The notes below the pieces were generated by a model. That model made no database searches. It worked only from the letters and a program-made list of their open reading frames with translations, and was not told where the DNA came from. Of a stretch of DNA of 64,000 nt, positions 37,229-45,860 are shown one piece after another. The position numbers and the translations under genes are program-made. This DNA is from Candidatus Freyarchaeota archaeon (GTDB taxonomy: Archaea > Asgardarchaeota > Jordiarchaeia > Jordiarchaeales > Jordiarchaeaceae), in contig JAUQZE010000003.1 of the NCBI GenBank assembly GCA_030587365.1, positions 277,636 through 341,635 on the forward strand. Direction: 5' to 3'. The first letter of the stretch is position 1. Each line of letters begins with the position of its first letter.

Positions 37229-39298
37229 GTGAATAGGAGTGTCGAGCAGAATAGAATACTGGAAAAGTTAGGAATAGAACCCACTATTCCTGAGAATTTT
37301 CAAATCTTCACAGCGAGCCTAAAAACCATACTAAAATATACCAATTATGAAGATTTAGAGCCGCTAAAAACTTGCAGTGCTCCAATATTACCCAACCTAA
37401 ACAAACTGAGCCCAAATGAAACTAGATTTATTGAGTCAGAATTATCAAAAGAGGAAACTTCTATCAACGAATACCAAGTTCAAGTGCAAAAGTTAATTCC
37501 ACAGGATAAAAGAAAAAGGTTAGCAGCATATTACACCATAGATCAGGGCACCCACTTCATGGAGTCCGTAGTTTATGAATATTTGAAAACATGCAAAAAA
37601 CAAAAAATTGTACTCGCAGACCCATTTCTCGGCTCAGCACGCACCCTCACAGCTGCAATCAGAAAAATAGGAACCGAAAAATTGCAAAAAGTTTGGGGCA
37701 TCGAACCATTACCTCTACCTGCTCTTGTAGCATACGCTTCACTACTGCACGCAGTAAATGGAAGGAAAGAAATCATCACTGTAATTAAGGGAGATGCATT
37801 TGAAGAAATACCACGAGCCCTACCCTCAGATGCTCAGTCTGAACTACCCAAAGCGGATGCCATTTTAACAAATCCTCCATTCACCAGATGGAAATATCTG
37901 GAAAAAAGTTACCGAGAATATTTACTCAAACTTATAAGCGAATTGGGTTATAAAGAGTATATCACTAGAAGGGAGGATAGTCTTCAAACACTTTCCATGT
38001 TCCTTTTAGACTACTTGCTAAAAGACAACGGGCTGATAGTTTCCGTCCTCCCCGCATCCACATTCTACACAATATACGGGAAGGGTTACAAATCTCTCCT
38101 AAGAAAAAACTATGATGTCCTTGCAATAATGGAACTCGAATCCAGACCTTCCTTCTCCGAGGACAGCGGATTCAAAGAGGTAATCATTGCAGCGGTTAAG
38201 AGAAAAGGTAACGGCCGGCTAACAGTGTTTGATGAACTAAATAACAACGCTGAACAAATAGCCAATTTGGTCATACATAATCAAAAACCGAATAATGCAA
38301 ACTCCTTTAACATTCATGATTTACCTCGATTTCTAGACATCAACTGGTTAGCTCTCTTCGATAAGAGCAGCCTCAGGGATATTGTTATTAAAGTGTTTAA
38401 GCAGGGATTAAAAATCGGCACACTAGGATACTGGGATCTCATGATGGGTAGAGAAAGCATCATTAGGGGAGTTGAAATGTACGGACCGGAATTCTTTTTC
38501 GTTCCAAACAAGTACTGGCACAACCTCAAAGAAAATGAAGGACGTGTGGAAATAGAAAATGCTGAAGATAAGACTATACTAACTTTTAGTAAAGAATTCC
38601 TCATAAGAACTCTACGCAAACCGAGCCTTTACAGTCACACAATCGAAGCGAAGGTAGATAGCTACATGCTCTCAATTCCACCAAAGGAACTCGACGATTT
38701 ACCCGTAGATTTACAAGATTACATCAAATGGGGAATCGATTCCAATACTGCTAAGCCTGCTATAAACTCTTACGGAAAATACTGGTACAGCCACGTACAC
38801 AAACAGATGACAATAAAAAAGCCATTCGGACAAGTATTCATACCGGACAAGGTAGACCTCACATTCAGGAGAAGAGGTGTTTTCGTAAACTACACCAGAG
38901 AGAAAGTAGCCGCGTCTAAAAACTTTTACATAGCTAAAGACCAAAACGAAACAACAACTAAACTCCTCGTCAGTTGGTTCAACTCCACTCTTTTCATTTC
39001 AATCCTAGCATTACTGGGCAGAAAAATCTCGGAAACATGGACAAGATTCTTGGAAAACGATTACCTCGAACTACCCTTAATCAACATAAATGCAATCGAT
39101 AGGGAAAACATTTCGGAAGTATTTAAAAACCTAAATGTTATACTAAATAAATCCTTACCTCCTTTAAGGAATCAATTAAATGAAGGATATAGATACAAAT
39201 TCGATTTATCACTGATTGAAGCAATAAAAATCGAAAATCCTGAAAAAATCGTGGAAGAACTCCACCAAACACTGCACAACCAAAAATTCAATGCATAA
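37229..39298 (+). CDS. Orphan N6-adenine-type DNA methyltransferase
   Basis: 689 aa. SAM motif I in LADPFLGSARTLTAAIR, catalytic motif IV NPPF in ADAILTNPPFTRWKYL, and a C-terminal target-recognition-like half. Similar in layout to Eco57I/HsdM/PglX-type enzymes, but no restriction subunit or BREX/DISARM gene is next to it. GTG start with AAGGGGG upstream. Ends ~200 bases before the Y-RNA/TROVE locus. It may be a stand-alone methylase, or methylate RNA; the latter is speculation. Confidence 0.78.
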   Translation: MNRSVEQNRILEKLGIEPTIPENFQIFTASLKTILKYTNYEDLEPLKTCSAPILPNLNKLSPNETRFIESELSKEETSINEYQVQVQKLIPQDKRKRLAAYYTIDQGTHFMESVVYEYLKTCKKQKIVLADPFLGSARTLTAAIRKIGTEKLQKVWGIEPLPLPALVAYASLLHAVNGRKEIITVIKGDAFEEIPRALPSDAQSELPKADAILTNPPFTRWKYLEKSYREYLLKLISELGYKEYITRREDSLQTLSMFLLDYLLKDNGLIVSVLPASTFYTIYGKGYKSLLRKNYDVLAIMELESRPSFSEDSGFKEVIIAAVKRKGNGRLTVFDELNNNAEQIANLVIHNQKPNNANSFNIHDLPRFLDINWLALFDKSSLRDIVIKVFKQGLKIGTLGYWDLMMGRESIIRGVEMYGPEFFFVPNKYWHNLKENEGRVEIENAEDKTILTFSKEFLIRTLRKPSLYSHTIEAKVDSYMLSIPPKELDDLPVDLQDYIKWGIDSNTAKPAINSYGKYWYSHVHKQMTIKKPFGQVFIPDKVDLTFRRRGVFVNYTREKVAASKNFYIAKDQNETTTKLLVSWFNSTLFISILALLGRKISETWTRFLENDYLELPLININAIDRENISEVFKNLNVILNKSLPPLRNQLNEGYRYKFDLSLIEAIKIENPEKIVEELHQTLHNQKFNA

Positions 39299-39485
39299 AC
39301 ACACAAAACTTAACCCCAACGCATCTTCCAATTTGTGGCTATTCACCATTATGTTAATTTCGATGGTTTCATTGATTTTGCATATTGATAATCCATGAAT
39401 ATACAGAGAGAGGAGGCACATACTAGACTAATTAATATTGAGAAAGAGGGAGTAAACATCCACAGAAAGTCAGAAAAAAGAAATG

Positions 39486-39510
39486 TTTAAATATTGCATT
39501 GGGTATATAA
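39486..39510 (+). promoter_or_regulatory. Promoter of the Y-RNA-like locus
   Basis: TTTAAATA at 39486-39493 and a second TATATAA at 39504-39510. Either would place the transcript start around 39512-39535, just ahead of the first structured RNA element. Confidence 0.5.
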
Positions 39511-39525
39511 CAGGCTTGTGGGGGT

Positions 39526-39572
39526 GTGTGGGTAGTTACTTCGGCCTGAAACCGTTTCTATACTACCCACAT
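39526..39572 (+). ncRNA. Short Y-like hairpin element
   Basis: Imperfect hairpin: GTGTGGGTAGT (39526-39536) pairs with ACTACCCACAT (39562-39572) over 11 bp. An internal loop and a small CGG/CCG hairpin with a 7-nt loop (39542-39554) follow. Shares TAGTTACTTCG (39533-39543) exactly with the larger RNA at 39611-39621, in the same position between the outer stem and an inner 7-nt-loop hairpin. Probably a second, reduced relative without the tRNA-like domain; may belong to the same transcript. Confidence 0.55.
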
Positions 39573-39593
39573 TAGTCCCTCATTATACTGTGG

Positions 39594-39743
39594 GCAGTGA
39601 GGTGCGGAAATAGTTACTTCGCCTGCTAAGCGAGAGGTCAAAGGTTCGAATCCTTTCACATCCGCCATTCCCTCTTTTGGGAAGGGTGTGTAGCTCAGCC
39701 TGGTAGAGCGCTTTTGTTACTATTTCCAGTAAGTCCTCAATGC
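39594..39743 (+). ncRNA. Y RNA-like non-coding RNA with circularly permuted tRNA-like domain
   Basis: Terminal stem: GCAGTGAGG (39594-39602) with CCTCAATGC (39735-39743, one G/A mismatch), then GGAAATAG (39606-39613) with CTATTTCC (39720-39727). Inside it the order is 3'-half then 5'-half of a tRNA: anticodon-like hairpin 39618-39634 (loop CTGCTAA); T-arm AAAGG-TTCGAAT-CCTTT 39640-39656; CACATCC-G-CCA 39657-39667; closing hairpin TTCCC/GGGAA 39668-39683; GGGTGTG 39684-39690, which pairs with CACATCC as a 7-bp acceptor stem; D-arm GCTC-AGCCTGGTA-GAGC 39693-39709. The Ro60-type gene starts 44 bases downstream. Bacterial YrlA RNAs bind Rsr and carry a tRNA-like module fed by the terminal stem in just this way. 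The alternative is a permuted tRNA gene, but GCU with a 5-nt variable loop does not fit a class II tRNA-Ser. Confidence 0.8.
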
Positions 39744-39787
39744 TCTCCACCATTTCCACTATTCCTTCCATTAGGGGAGGTGCTTTT

Positions 39788-41302
39788 ATGCCTAGAAAAA
39801 CAAAGCGAATTCTGAAGGGGAAACCATCAGAGGAGTATAAGAGTGCAGACACTAGAAACAGGGAAGGGTTCCCCGCTTGGAAGAAGCCGGATAAAGAGCT
39901 CATATATCAGTTCTTATATGCTAATACCTTGGAGCCAACTTTTTATGCCACACAAATGGAATTGGTACAGGCAGGAATCGACCTACTGGGACGGTTCGAT
40001 GATCCAAAGTATCTTGCTGAGACTATTGTTAAAGCGCGAAACGAGGGATTCATGAGAACTGCTCCCTTAATGGCGTTAGTGTATCTATCAAAAAGGGATC
40101 TATCGCTTTTCAAAAAAATATTCGGTGATGTGGTTCAGACTGGACAAGATATGGCGCAGTTCCTTGACTTTTGTAGAAAAATCAGAGGCTTAGGAAGAGG
40201 CGTCAAGTCCACAGTACAAAATTGGCTGAAAGAGAAAACATCAGAGTTTTACGCAATAAAATACGGTAACGAATTGGTTGACGCGGTACGGTTGTCGCGT
40301 CCCGCCGAAAAAGAGTTTGACGAAGCAAAGCAAATTATTCTTAATTATCTTATGAAGAATCCCAAAGTCAGTGATGAGCAATTACCAACCCAGATTAGTG
40401 CTTTCAAACGACTAAAAAGAACAACTGAAGAAGAAGAGATTTTGCGTTTGATAGAGGAAGGCCGCTTGGACTACAGCGTAGTTGTTGGTACTATTAAGCC
40501 CACGCCAAAAATATGGATGAAACTCGCAGAACAGATGGGAACATTTGCCCTACTTAGACATCTTGCCACATTTGAGAGAAACGATGTTCTCAAATCACTA
40601 ACCAATTTAATTGTTAAACGGCTAACAGTGGAAAACCTGGAAAAAGCGAAAATCCTTCCCTTCAGGTTATACGAAGCATATCTTAATATTAACAACCCCT
40701 TTACTAAACAACACTTGGCAGACCTCTTAGACCAGTACGTTATGAAATATGACTTCAGCTATTTTGGCAGAGTCGTGATCTGTCCAGACGTTTCAGGTTC
40801 AATGATTCTGAAAATTCGAAAAGCGGCATACACTCCCGCAACCATCGCAGGAATGTTCGCAGGAATACTATACAAAGCCCTCAGAAACGCAGTTCTAATA
40901 CCCTGGGACACTGAAGTGCAGCTCAATCTCGTCCACCCCAAGAACGCCCCCGTTCTTTCACACATATTGTCAATCTCTAACGCTAAAGGTGGCGGCACAT
41001 TCATGGAAGCCCCAATACAATACCTAATTAGCTTAAAAGAAATAGTTGACGTAGTAATTCTAATAACGGACTCAGAAGAATGGGGCGAAGGCTGGCTCAA
41101 AGCCTGGCGAACCTACAAAGAAAAAATCAACCCAAAAGCAAAAGCGTTCCTAATAAGAATAGACCCCTATAACACAAACCCGTTCAGCCCCGAAATCGCA
41201 GATAAACTGGACATATACCAGATCTACGGATGGAACGATTCAGTCATAAAATACATCGAGTTCATACTAAGAAGAAAAGAAATCGTACCCTACATCACAT
41301 AA
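39788..41302 (+). CDS. rsr: TROVE-domain protein (Ro60/Rsr ortholog)
   Basis: 504 aa. The N-terminal TROVE region opens with FPAWKKPDKELIYQFLYANT and LEPTFYATQMELVQ and continues as HEAT-like helices to ~320. The C-terminal VWA domain has the MIDAS motif PDVSGSM (Asp334, Ser336, Ser338), GGGT and LITDSEEW. Ro60/Rsr forms a ring that binds Y RNA on its outer surface and misfolded RNA ends in its cavity; in bacteria it tethers PNPase. ATG 39788 is chosen because GGAGGTG (39776-39782) precedes it by 5 bases, over an in-frame upstream ATG at 39740 that lies within the RNA stem. TROVE genes are rare in archaea to my knowledge. Confidence 0.9.
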   Translation: MPRKTKRILKGKPSEEYKSADTRNREGFPAWKKPDKELIYQFLYANTLEPTFYATQMELVQAGIDLLGRFDDPKYLAETIVKARNEGFMRTAPLMALVYLSKRDLSLFKKIFGDVVQTGQDMAQFLDFCRKIRGLGRGVKSTVQNWLKEKTSEFYAIKYGNELVDAVRLSRPAEKEFDEAKQIILNYLMKNPKVSDEQLPTQISAFKRLKRTTEEEEILRLIEEGRLDYSVVVGTIKPTPKIWMKLAEQMGTFALLRHLATFERNDVLKSLTNLIVKRLTVENLEKAKILPFRLYEAYLNINNPFTKQHLADLLDQYVMKYDFSYFGRVVICPDVSGSMILKIRKAAYTPATIAGMFAGILYKALRNAVLIPWDTEVQLNLVHPKNAPVLSHILSISNAKGGGTFMEAPIQYLISLKEIVDVVILITDSEEWGEGWLKAWRTYKEKINPKAKAFLIRIDPYNTNPFSPEIADKLDIYQIYGWNDSVIKYIEFILRRKEIVPYIT

Positions 41303-41478
41303 TCCCCTTCTATCCTCCATTTTTATATTCTACCCTTTTTTTGCTCATCTTTAAGCTTAACGCATACCATAGATTTATTTTTTAGTAAAAGAGTGCAAAG
41401 GTTTTTGATTTGATAACAATCATTCTTGTTATAAAACATTAAAAATGTATAATTCGAACAAAACTGGAGCGTAGACTG

Positions 41479-42348
41479 ATGAAGCCTAACATATTAAGAA
41501 TCGTAGCCCACGGTGACTGGGACGGAGTAGTAGGAGCGGGACTATTCTCACGCATCCACGATTTACCCCTAGAATTCCCCCTAGAATTACCAGATTTGAC
41601 CATAGAAAACGCGGCCTGCATAGAGATCACACCCGACCGCGTGACGAGTCTGCGAAACTCCCTGATAATCGATCACCACGGAACCCAGCCACGACAAGGC
41701 ATGGATGAACAGGGCAACCACTGGATACTGGAACCAGAATACAAAGCCGTCTCCTCACTCATAGCAGACCACTGGCAGCTGGAATTCCCAAAAGAATGGA
41801 GAACCGCCGTAGAGGAAGTGGACACCGCATCCCTTAAATCGAAACTGAGCCAAATGCTCTGGAAATCGTACCGCATAGACGCCAAAGGCTTCCCACGCCA
41901 AAAGGTCGCAGAAATGGTCAAAAAAGGAAATTGGAAACGGCTCCAAGAATGGGCAGAAAAACGACAAGCAGAATACCAAAAAGTGGAGGAAAAAACAAAA
42001 GAACTTCTAAAGAAGAGTGAAAAATTAACCCCAGAATCAGTCTACTTCACGTTTCAGTTCAACGACCGCTTTGAGAGAGGCGCCTCCAAGGACGCCATGC
42101 TCATACTAGAAGAGAAGATACCCATCGTGATTGCCGTAGGAATAAGTGAAGAAAGAGTGAAAAGCGGAACCATAGCTACCAACAAAAACATAGACCTTAC
42201 AAAAATCTACCAACACCTAAGAAAACAGGGCTACACCTCAGGCGGACACAAAACAGTAGGAGGCTTCCAAACCCTAAAAAACAAAACACTGGAACAGACG
42301 CTGCAAGACCTCATAAACGCGATAAAGCAACTTCAAAAAAGGGTTTAA
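41479..42348 (+). CDS. DHH-family phosphoesterase (RecJ/NrnA-like)
   Basis: 289 aa. Motif I HGDWDGVVGAG and the DHH motif IIDHHGT give the metal site; the C-terminal DHHA1-like part has TSGGHKTVGGF. The family includes RecJ exonucleases and nanoRNases. Short for RecJ, and the spacing between DHH and DHHA1 is filled by a helical, charged linker. GGAGCG precedes the ATG. It follows the TROVE gene by 176 bases on the same strand, so a nuclease partner role is conceivable, but not shown. Confidence 0.8.
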   Translation: MKPNILRIVAHGDWDGVVGAGLFSRIHDLPLEFPLELPDLTIENAACIEITPDRVTSLRNSLIIDHHGTQPRQGMDEQGNHWILEPEYKAVSSLIADHWQLEFPKEWRTAVEEVDTASLKSKLSQMLWKSYRIDAKGFPRQKVAEMVKKGNWKRLQEWAEKRQAEYQKVEEKTKELLKKSEKLTPESVYFTFQFNDRFERGASKDAMLILEEKIPIVIAVGISEERVKSGTIATNKNIDLTKIYQHLRKQGYTSGGHKTVGGFQTLKNKTLEQTLQDLINAIKQLQKRV

Positions 42349-42529
42349 TACTCACTATTGAAATTGGTGGTCTCCTCAAGGAATGAGTTATGAATTCTTT
42401 GGTCGAAGAAGAAGCTTGCGTCTACTATTTAATGAAATCGGCCTCTTTGATTCAAGATAGCTACCCACCATCACTAATTTCCTCTCCACAGAACAGTATG
42501 TGCCCTCTTAAAGCAAGAGTTTGAGAGGA

Positions 42530-42883
42530 TTAATTTAGTTTCCATAGTTTTAAGAATTTCTTTACTACCCTCATAATTCTGCTTAGGTCGTTTAACGGGT
42601 CTCCAGATAAGCTGGATTTCTTAATAGTTCCGTCGGCATCGTGAAAATGATGAGGATATGATTTTAAGGATATGTGGTGTGGTGCATTATCCCATCCCAT
42701 TATTCGTTTATTTTCTTTAATCAATGTATAACTGTACTTTCCAAGCGTTTTGTTGAAGTATATGTCAAGAATATAGTCACCAATTAAATGCGCTCTGACT
42801 TTAGTTCTTATAAATTCCACGTGCGCCACGATGTTATAGTCTACTAACCTTAGGACGATCTGTTTAAGCACTTCTGAACTCAT
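42530..42883 (-). CDS. TumE-like toxin (DUF6516 family)
   Basis: 117 aa. LDIYFNKTLGKYSYTLIKEN, then MGWDNAPHH and YPHHFHDADG match the TumE/DUF6516 toxins as I recall them (pattern GKYSYTLIKNGKRIxGWDNAPHH). The His-rich loop is the likely active site. Its start overlaps the upstream gene by 4 bases. Confidence 0.75.
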   Translation of the reverse strand: MSSEVLKQIVLRLVDYNIVAHVEFIRTKVRAHLIGDYILDIYFNKTLGKYSYTLIKENKRIMGWDNAPHHISLKSYPHHFHDADGTIKKSSLSGDPLNDLSRIMRVVKKFLKLWKLN

Positions 42884-43128
42884 CTTAGCTCCTCTAAGAG
42901 TCTACTTAGCTTTTCTATTTCTTCTAAAGCGTTCCTCCATTCTATGCTGTCTTCCCACACCTCATGATTGTCCAAGGGAACTCCCTCCCTCTCAATCTTT
43001 TTCTCCAACTCATCTAAAGAGCATCCGTACTTTTCCTCAAACCTACTTACGATAGCTTCATAGTACTCAAGCTCGCTGCGAAATCTCCTTGCAATTTCAT
43101 CACAAACTTCACGTCTTATTGAAATCAT
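42880..43128 (-). CDS. TumA-like antitoxin
   Basis: 82 aa, helical and acidic (YGCSLDELEKKIEREG, then HEVWEDSIEWRNALEEIEKL). The DNHEVWEDSIEW pattern is typical of small antitoxins preceding TumE-type genes. It overlaps the toxin start by 4 bases (ATGA), so the pair is translationally coupled. The order, antitoxin first, is usual. Confidence 0.65.
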   Translation of the reverse strand: MISIRREVCDEIARRFRSELEYYEAIVSRFEEKYGCSLDELEKKIEREGVPLDNHEVWEDSIEWRNALEEIEKLSRLLEELR

Positions 43129-43294
43129 GATTTTATCTCAACATTTAACATTTTTAAGGCTTTTCAAATCAAGGAGGTATAATCGTAGCGATTGTGAGGC
43201 TACTCAAAATTCTCTTTCATCCTAAAATAAAGGATTGGGACTTTCTTGCTCAAATATTTGTAAAATTTTAACCCTTTTCTTATGGCTCGTATTT

Positions 43295-44161
43295 CTACTG
43301 TGTCTCTTCCTCACTCTTTCTGGGTTTTAAAACAATCTCCCCGTTTTCATTAACATCTATCATCTCCAGTTTCCTGAGTTCCTTTAGGAGACGACTCAGC
43401 TTCCCAGCAGTTAAACCTAGGGAGTCACCCAGCTCCTCGGTAGTGATTTTTTCTCTACTACCAATTAAAACAATAACCTTGTATCTTGGATCTGTTTCTA
43501 CGAGGGGTTTAATACGGTCTATGATTCGTGTCAAGCCCTCCACCTGTCCGCGTAGATGAATAATTTCCTCCTCTCCGGAAGAATAGATAAAGGGACTATA
43601 CTTTTCCCTCTGCTCTCCCAGAGACTTGATCAATTTCTGACTTTCCTCCTTCATCACTGCGTCTTCCCCCTTTTCCTTCAACTCGGGAAACGATTGTTTC
43701 TGTTCTGCTTTTACTCCACCAACAATTAATTTCTCCGCTACTTTTTGACTTATTGGCGCTACGGTCTCTATGCTTGTTTCTTCTTCATGTTCTTTCTCTC
43801 CGAGGGGCTTTCCCCATTTTTCAATATTCTCTACCATTTTCTTCAAAGTATTCCTCAACTGTTTTTTGAGTTCTTGATATATCTTGTTTTTTTCCTTTTC
43901 TTCACCTGCTTCCTCTTCTTTTTTCTCCAACACGGTTAGAATGGCCCGGAAAAGATTTGAGGCAAACTCGTTACATTGAAATCTGAGGACTTCTTTGAGA
44001 CCCCGCATTGGAAACATGGCTGAAACCTTGTTCACCATTTCCCCCAGATACTTTTTCGTCAATGTCTGTAACTGCTCCACATCAATTACGGCGGTCGTCC
44101 CTGCATCCACACCCGGGTTTCTTGACTCTGAATCATTTGTTTTTTGGATCATAGACTTCAC
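43295..44161 (-). CDS. Coiled-coil protein with C-terminal winged helix
   Basis: 288 aa. The N-terminal half is charged and coiled-coil-like. Residues ~215-280 form a winged-helix domain (EKITTEELGDSLGLTAGKLS, RLLKELRKLEMIDVNENGE) of the MarR/ArsR kind. No signal or membrane segment. Possibly a transcription regulator with a dimerisation coil. Starts at GTG near 44161; an ATG three codons later is possible. Confidence 0.6.
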   Translation of the reverse strand: MKSMIQKTNDSESRNPGVDAGTTAVIDVEQLQTLTKKYLGEMVNKVSAMFPMRGLKEVLRFQCNEFASNLFRAILTVLEKKEEEAGEEKEKNKIYQELKKQLRNTLKKMVENIEKWGKPLGEKEHEEETSIETVAPISQKVAEKLIVGGVKAEQKQSFPELKEKGEDAVMKEESQKLIKSLGEQREKYSPFIYSSGEEEIIHLRGQVEGLTRIIDRIKPLVETDPRYKVIVLIGSREKITTEELGDSLGLTAGKLSRLLKELRKLEMIDVNENGEIVLKPRKSEEETQ

Positions 44162-44607
44162 CAGAAGCTATTATGTAGAACTTCCTTTTTAGCTTTTAAT
44201 CTCCATGATTGGGGAACTACTTTTCCTTATAAAACCTTCTTAAGGATTTTATTTTAACTCGGCCGAGTGAAGGGAAAAGGAGTAAGAGAAAAGGTAGGCT
44301 ACTAAGCTTTTATAACAGCCCTATAAGAAACGAGGGTTACGTAGAGAGTTATAACCTAAAGAATGAAGCCTTGTAGCATCCTATTACATTATAGATTTAA
44401 GAAAAATTAAAAATCCGTTAGATTCAACATTGAGTAGTGTACAAGGGAAAAGGTAAAATTTTATGCATCCAGAATTAAAGATAATATGAGCCAGTGTACC
44501 AATTCGAAAAAGGACTAAGGCGAATTCTGCATAAATCAAAATTGCACGGTTCGCCAAATAATAAGTTGTAAATCGGAAACCTGAACTCTTAACGGGATGT
44601 GAAAAGA
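44162..44607. other. Intergenic region between divergent genes
   Basis: 446 bases, AT-rich with several TATA-like stretches (for example TATAAAA near 44237). No gene is recognised; open frames on the minus strand here are antisense to the next gene. Confidence 0.35.
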
Positions 44608-45555
44608 ATGGAAGAAGAAAAAGATTTGGAGGGCTTGATAAAGGCCCTGAGGGATGAGAGAGACTGGAAAGCCCGAGCGGAGGCAGTAGAAAAGCTTGGA
44701 GAGATGAGGGACGCAAGAGCAGTAGAACCGCTCATACAAGCACTAAAGGATAAAGACGGAGAAGGGAAAGTTCGAGAAGCAACAATAGAGGCACTCAGAG
44801 CTATAGGAGAACCAGCAGTAGAACCACTAATCAAGGCTCTAAAGGACGGAGACAGCGAAACTAGAGGAACAGCAGTAGAAACGCTTGGACGAATAGGAAG
44901 CAATAGAGCAGTGGAACCACTCACACAAGCATTGAAGGATCGAGACAGCAACATCCGATATAGAGCAACACAGGCACTTGGAATAATAAAAGATGAAACA
45001 GCAGTAGGACCACTCATACAAGAATTAAAGGACAAAGACAGCAATGTACGTAAGAACGCGGTGTGGGCTCTCGGAGAAATAGGAGATAAGAAAGCGTTAG
45101 AACCACTCATCGCAACTATAAATGATGAAGATGCTGAGGTTCAAGCGGAAGCAATATGGGCTCTAGGATGGATAGGAGACGAGAGAGCGGTAGAACCCTT
45201 GATACTGGCACTAAGGAACCAAGACAGCAATGTCCATAAAAACGCTGTAAAGGCTCTTGAATGGATGGAATGCGAGAAAGTGTTAGAACCGCTCATACAT
45301 GCACTAAAAGACCAAGATAGCAACGTACGAGCAGGAGCAGCAGAAGTGCTTGGATTCATAAGAGACGACAAGGCGGTAGAACCACTCATAAATGCACTAA
45401 AGGATCAAGACAGAAGTGTACGTAAGAACTCAGTATGGGCTCTTGGAGAAATAAGAGACGAGAGAGCGGTAGACCCACTCACGCAAGCATTAAAGGACGA
45501 AGATAGTGATGTCCGAGAGAATGCTAAAAGGGCTCTTAGATGGGTAGGAGACTAG
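44608..45555 (+). CDS. HEAT-repeat (PBS lyase-like) protein, possibly shortened
   Basis: 315 aa made of ten near-regular 31-residue HEAT repeats with consensus AVEPLIxALKDxDSNVRxxAxxALGxIGDER. The DNA shows the matching ~93-bp periodicity. ATG 44608 is chosen with GGGATG about 8 bases upstream; a GTG at 44599 is the alternative. After the stop, the same frame continues with GCA-GTA-GAG-CCA (AVEP) and a KD-TK-like stretch, i.e. a further broken repeat, so the array was once longer. Cytoplasmic scaffold; partner unknown. Confidence 0.85.
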   Translation: MEEEKDLEGLIKALRDERDWKARAEAVEKLGEMRDARAVEPLIQALKDKDGEGKVREATIEALRAIGEPAVEPLIKALKDGDSETRGTAVETLGRIGSNRAVEPLTQALKDRDSNIRYRATQALGIIKDETAVGPLIQELKDKDSNVRKNAVWALGEIGDKKALEPLIATINDEDAEVQAEAIWALGWIGDERAVEPLILALRNQDSNVHKNAVKALEWMECEKVLEPLIHALKDQDSNVRAGAAEVLGFIRDDKAVEPLINALKDQDRSVRKNSVWALGEIRDERAVDPLTQALKDEDSDVRENAKRALRWVGD

Positions 45556-45703
45556 TAAGCAGTAGAGCCAGTCAAAGACACTAAAAGGACGAAAACCGCG
45601 ATGCCGGGTGGGGGTGTGAGGGATTCAATTTGGATAGCTCTTTTCTGCTATTTGGTTTATTGGCTTGGTCTTTTCTAGATTATGTATCTCAGAAAATATT
45701 TAA

Positions 45704-45736
45704 TGTACATTTTTGTACGCATAAGTTTTAAATATA
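45704..45736 (+). promoter_or_regulatory. trp operon promoter with TGTACA-type boxes
   Basis: TGTACA (45704-45709) and TGTACG (45714-45719) sit directly upstream of the TATA element TTTTAAATAT (45727-45736); a third TGTACA is at 45780-45785. TGTACA is the TRP-box sequence bound by TrpY in Methanothermobacter, so tryptophan-responsive repression is plausible. No trpY gene is in the window. Confidence 0.6.
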
Positions 45737-45785
45737 ACACATGGGTATAAATTCTTATAACTAGGCTTTTAGGAGGCTTTGTACA

Positions 45786-45860
45786 GTGAGGTATCATCTT
45801 TGGGTACAGATTGCAGAACATCAGGAACGAAAGCAAGCCTATTTCTCGGTTGAGTGTTAA
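45786..45860 (+). CDS. Possible 24-codon trp leader peptide
   Basis: GTG start preceded by a perfect AGGAGG (45771-45776), reading VRYHLWVQIAEHQERKQAYF then SVEC and a stop. It contains one Trp at codon 6 and overlaps the trpE start in another frame. The ribosome site fits this frame, not trpE's. It could couple translation into trpE, or mark a misread start of trpE; weak evidence. Confidence 0.35.
   Translation: MRYHLWVQIAEHQERKQAYFSVEC

Noticed and set aside
37229..39298. Part of a restriction-modification or BREX system
   Set aside because: No restriction endonuclease, specificity subunit or BREX/DISARM partner within the window; called as an orphan methylase.
39583..39903. Minus-strand ORF across the Y-RNA locus
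   Set aside because: Antisense to a structured RNA and the TROVE start; no ribosome site.
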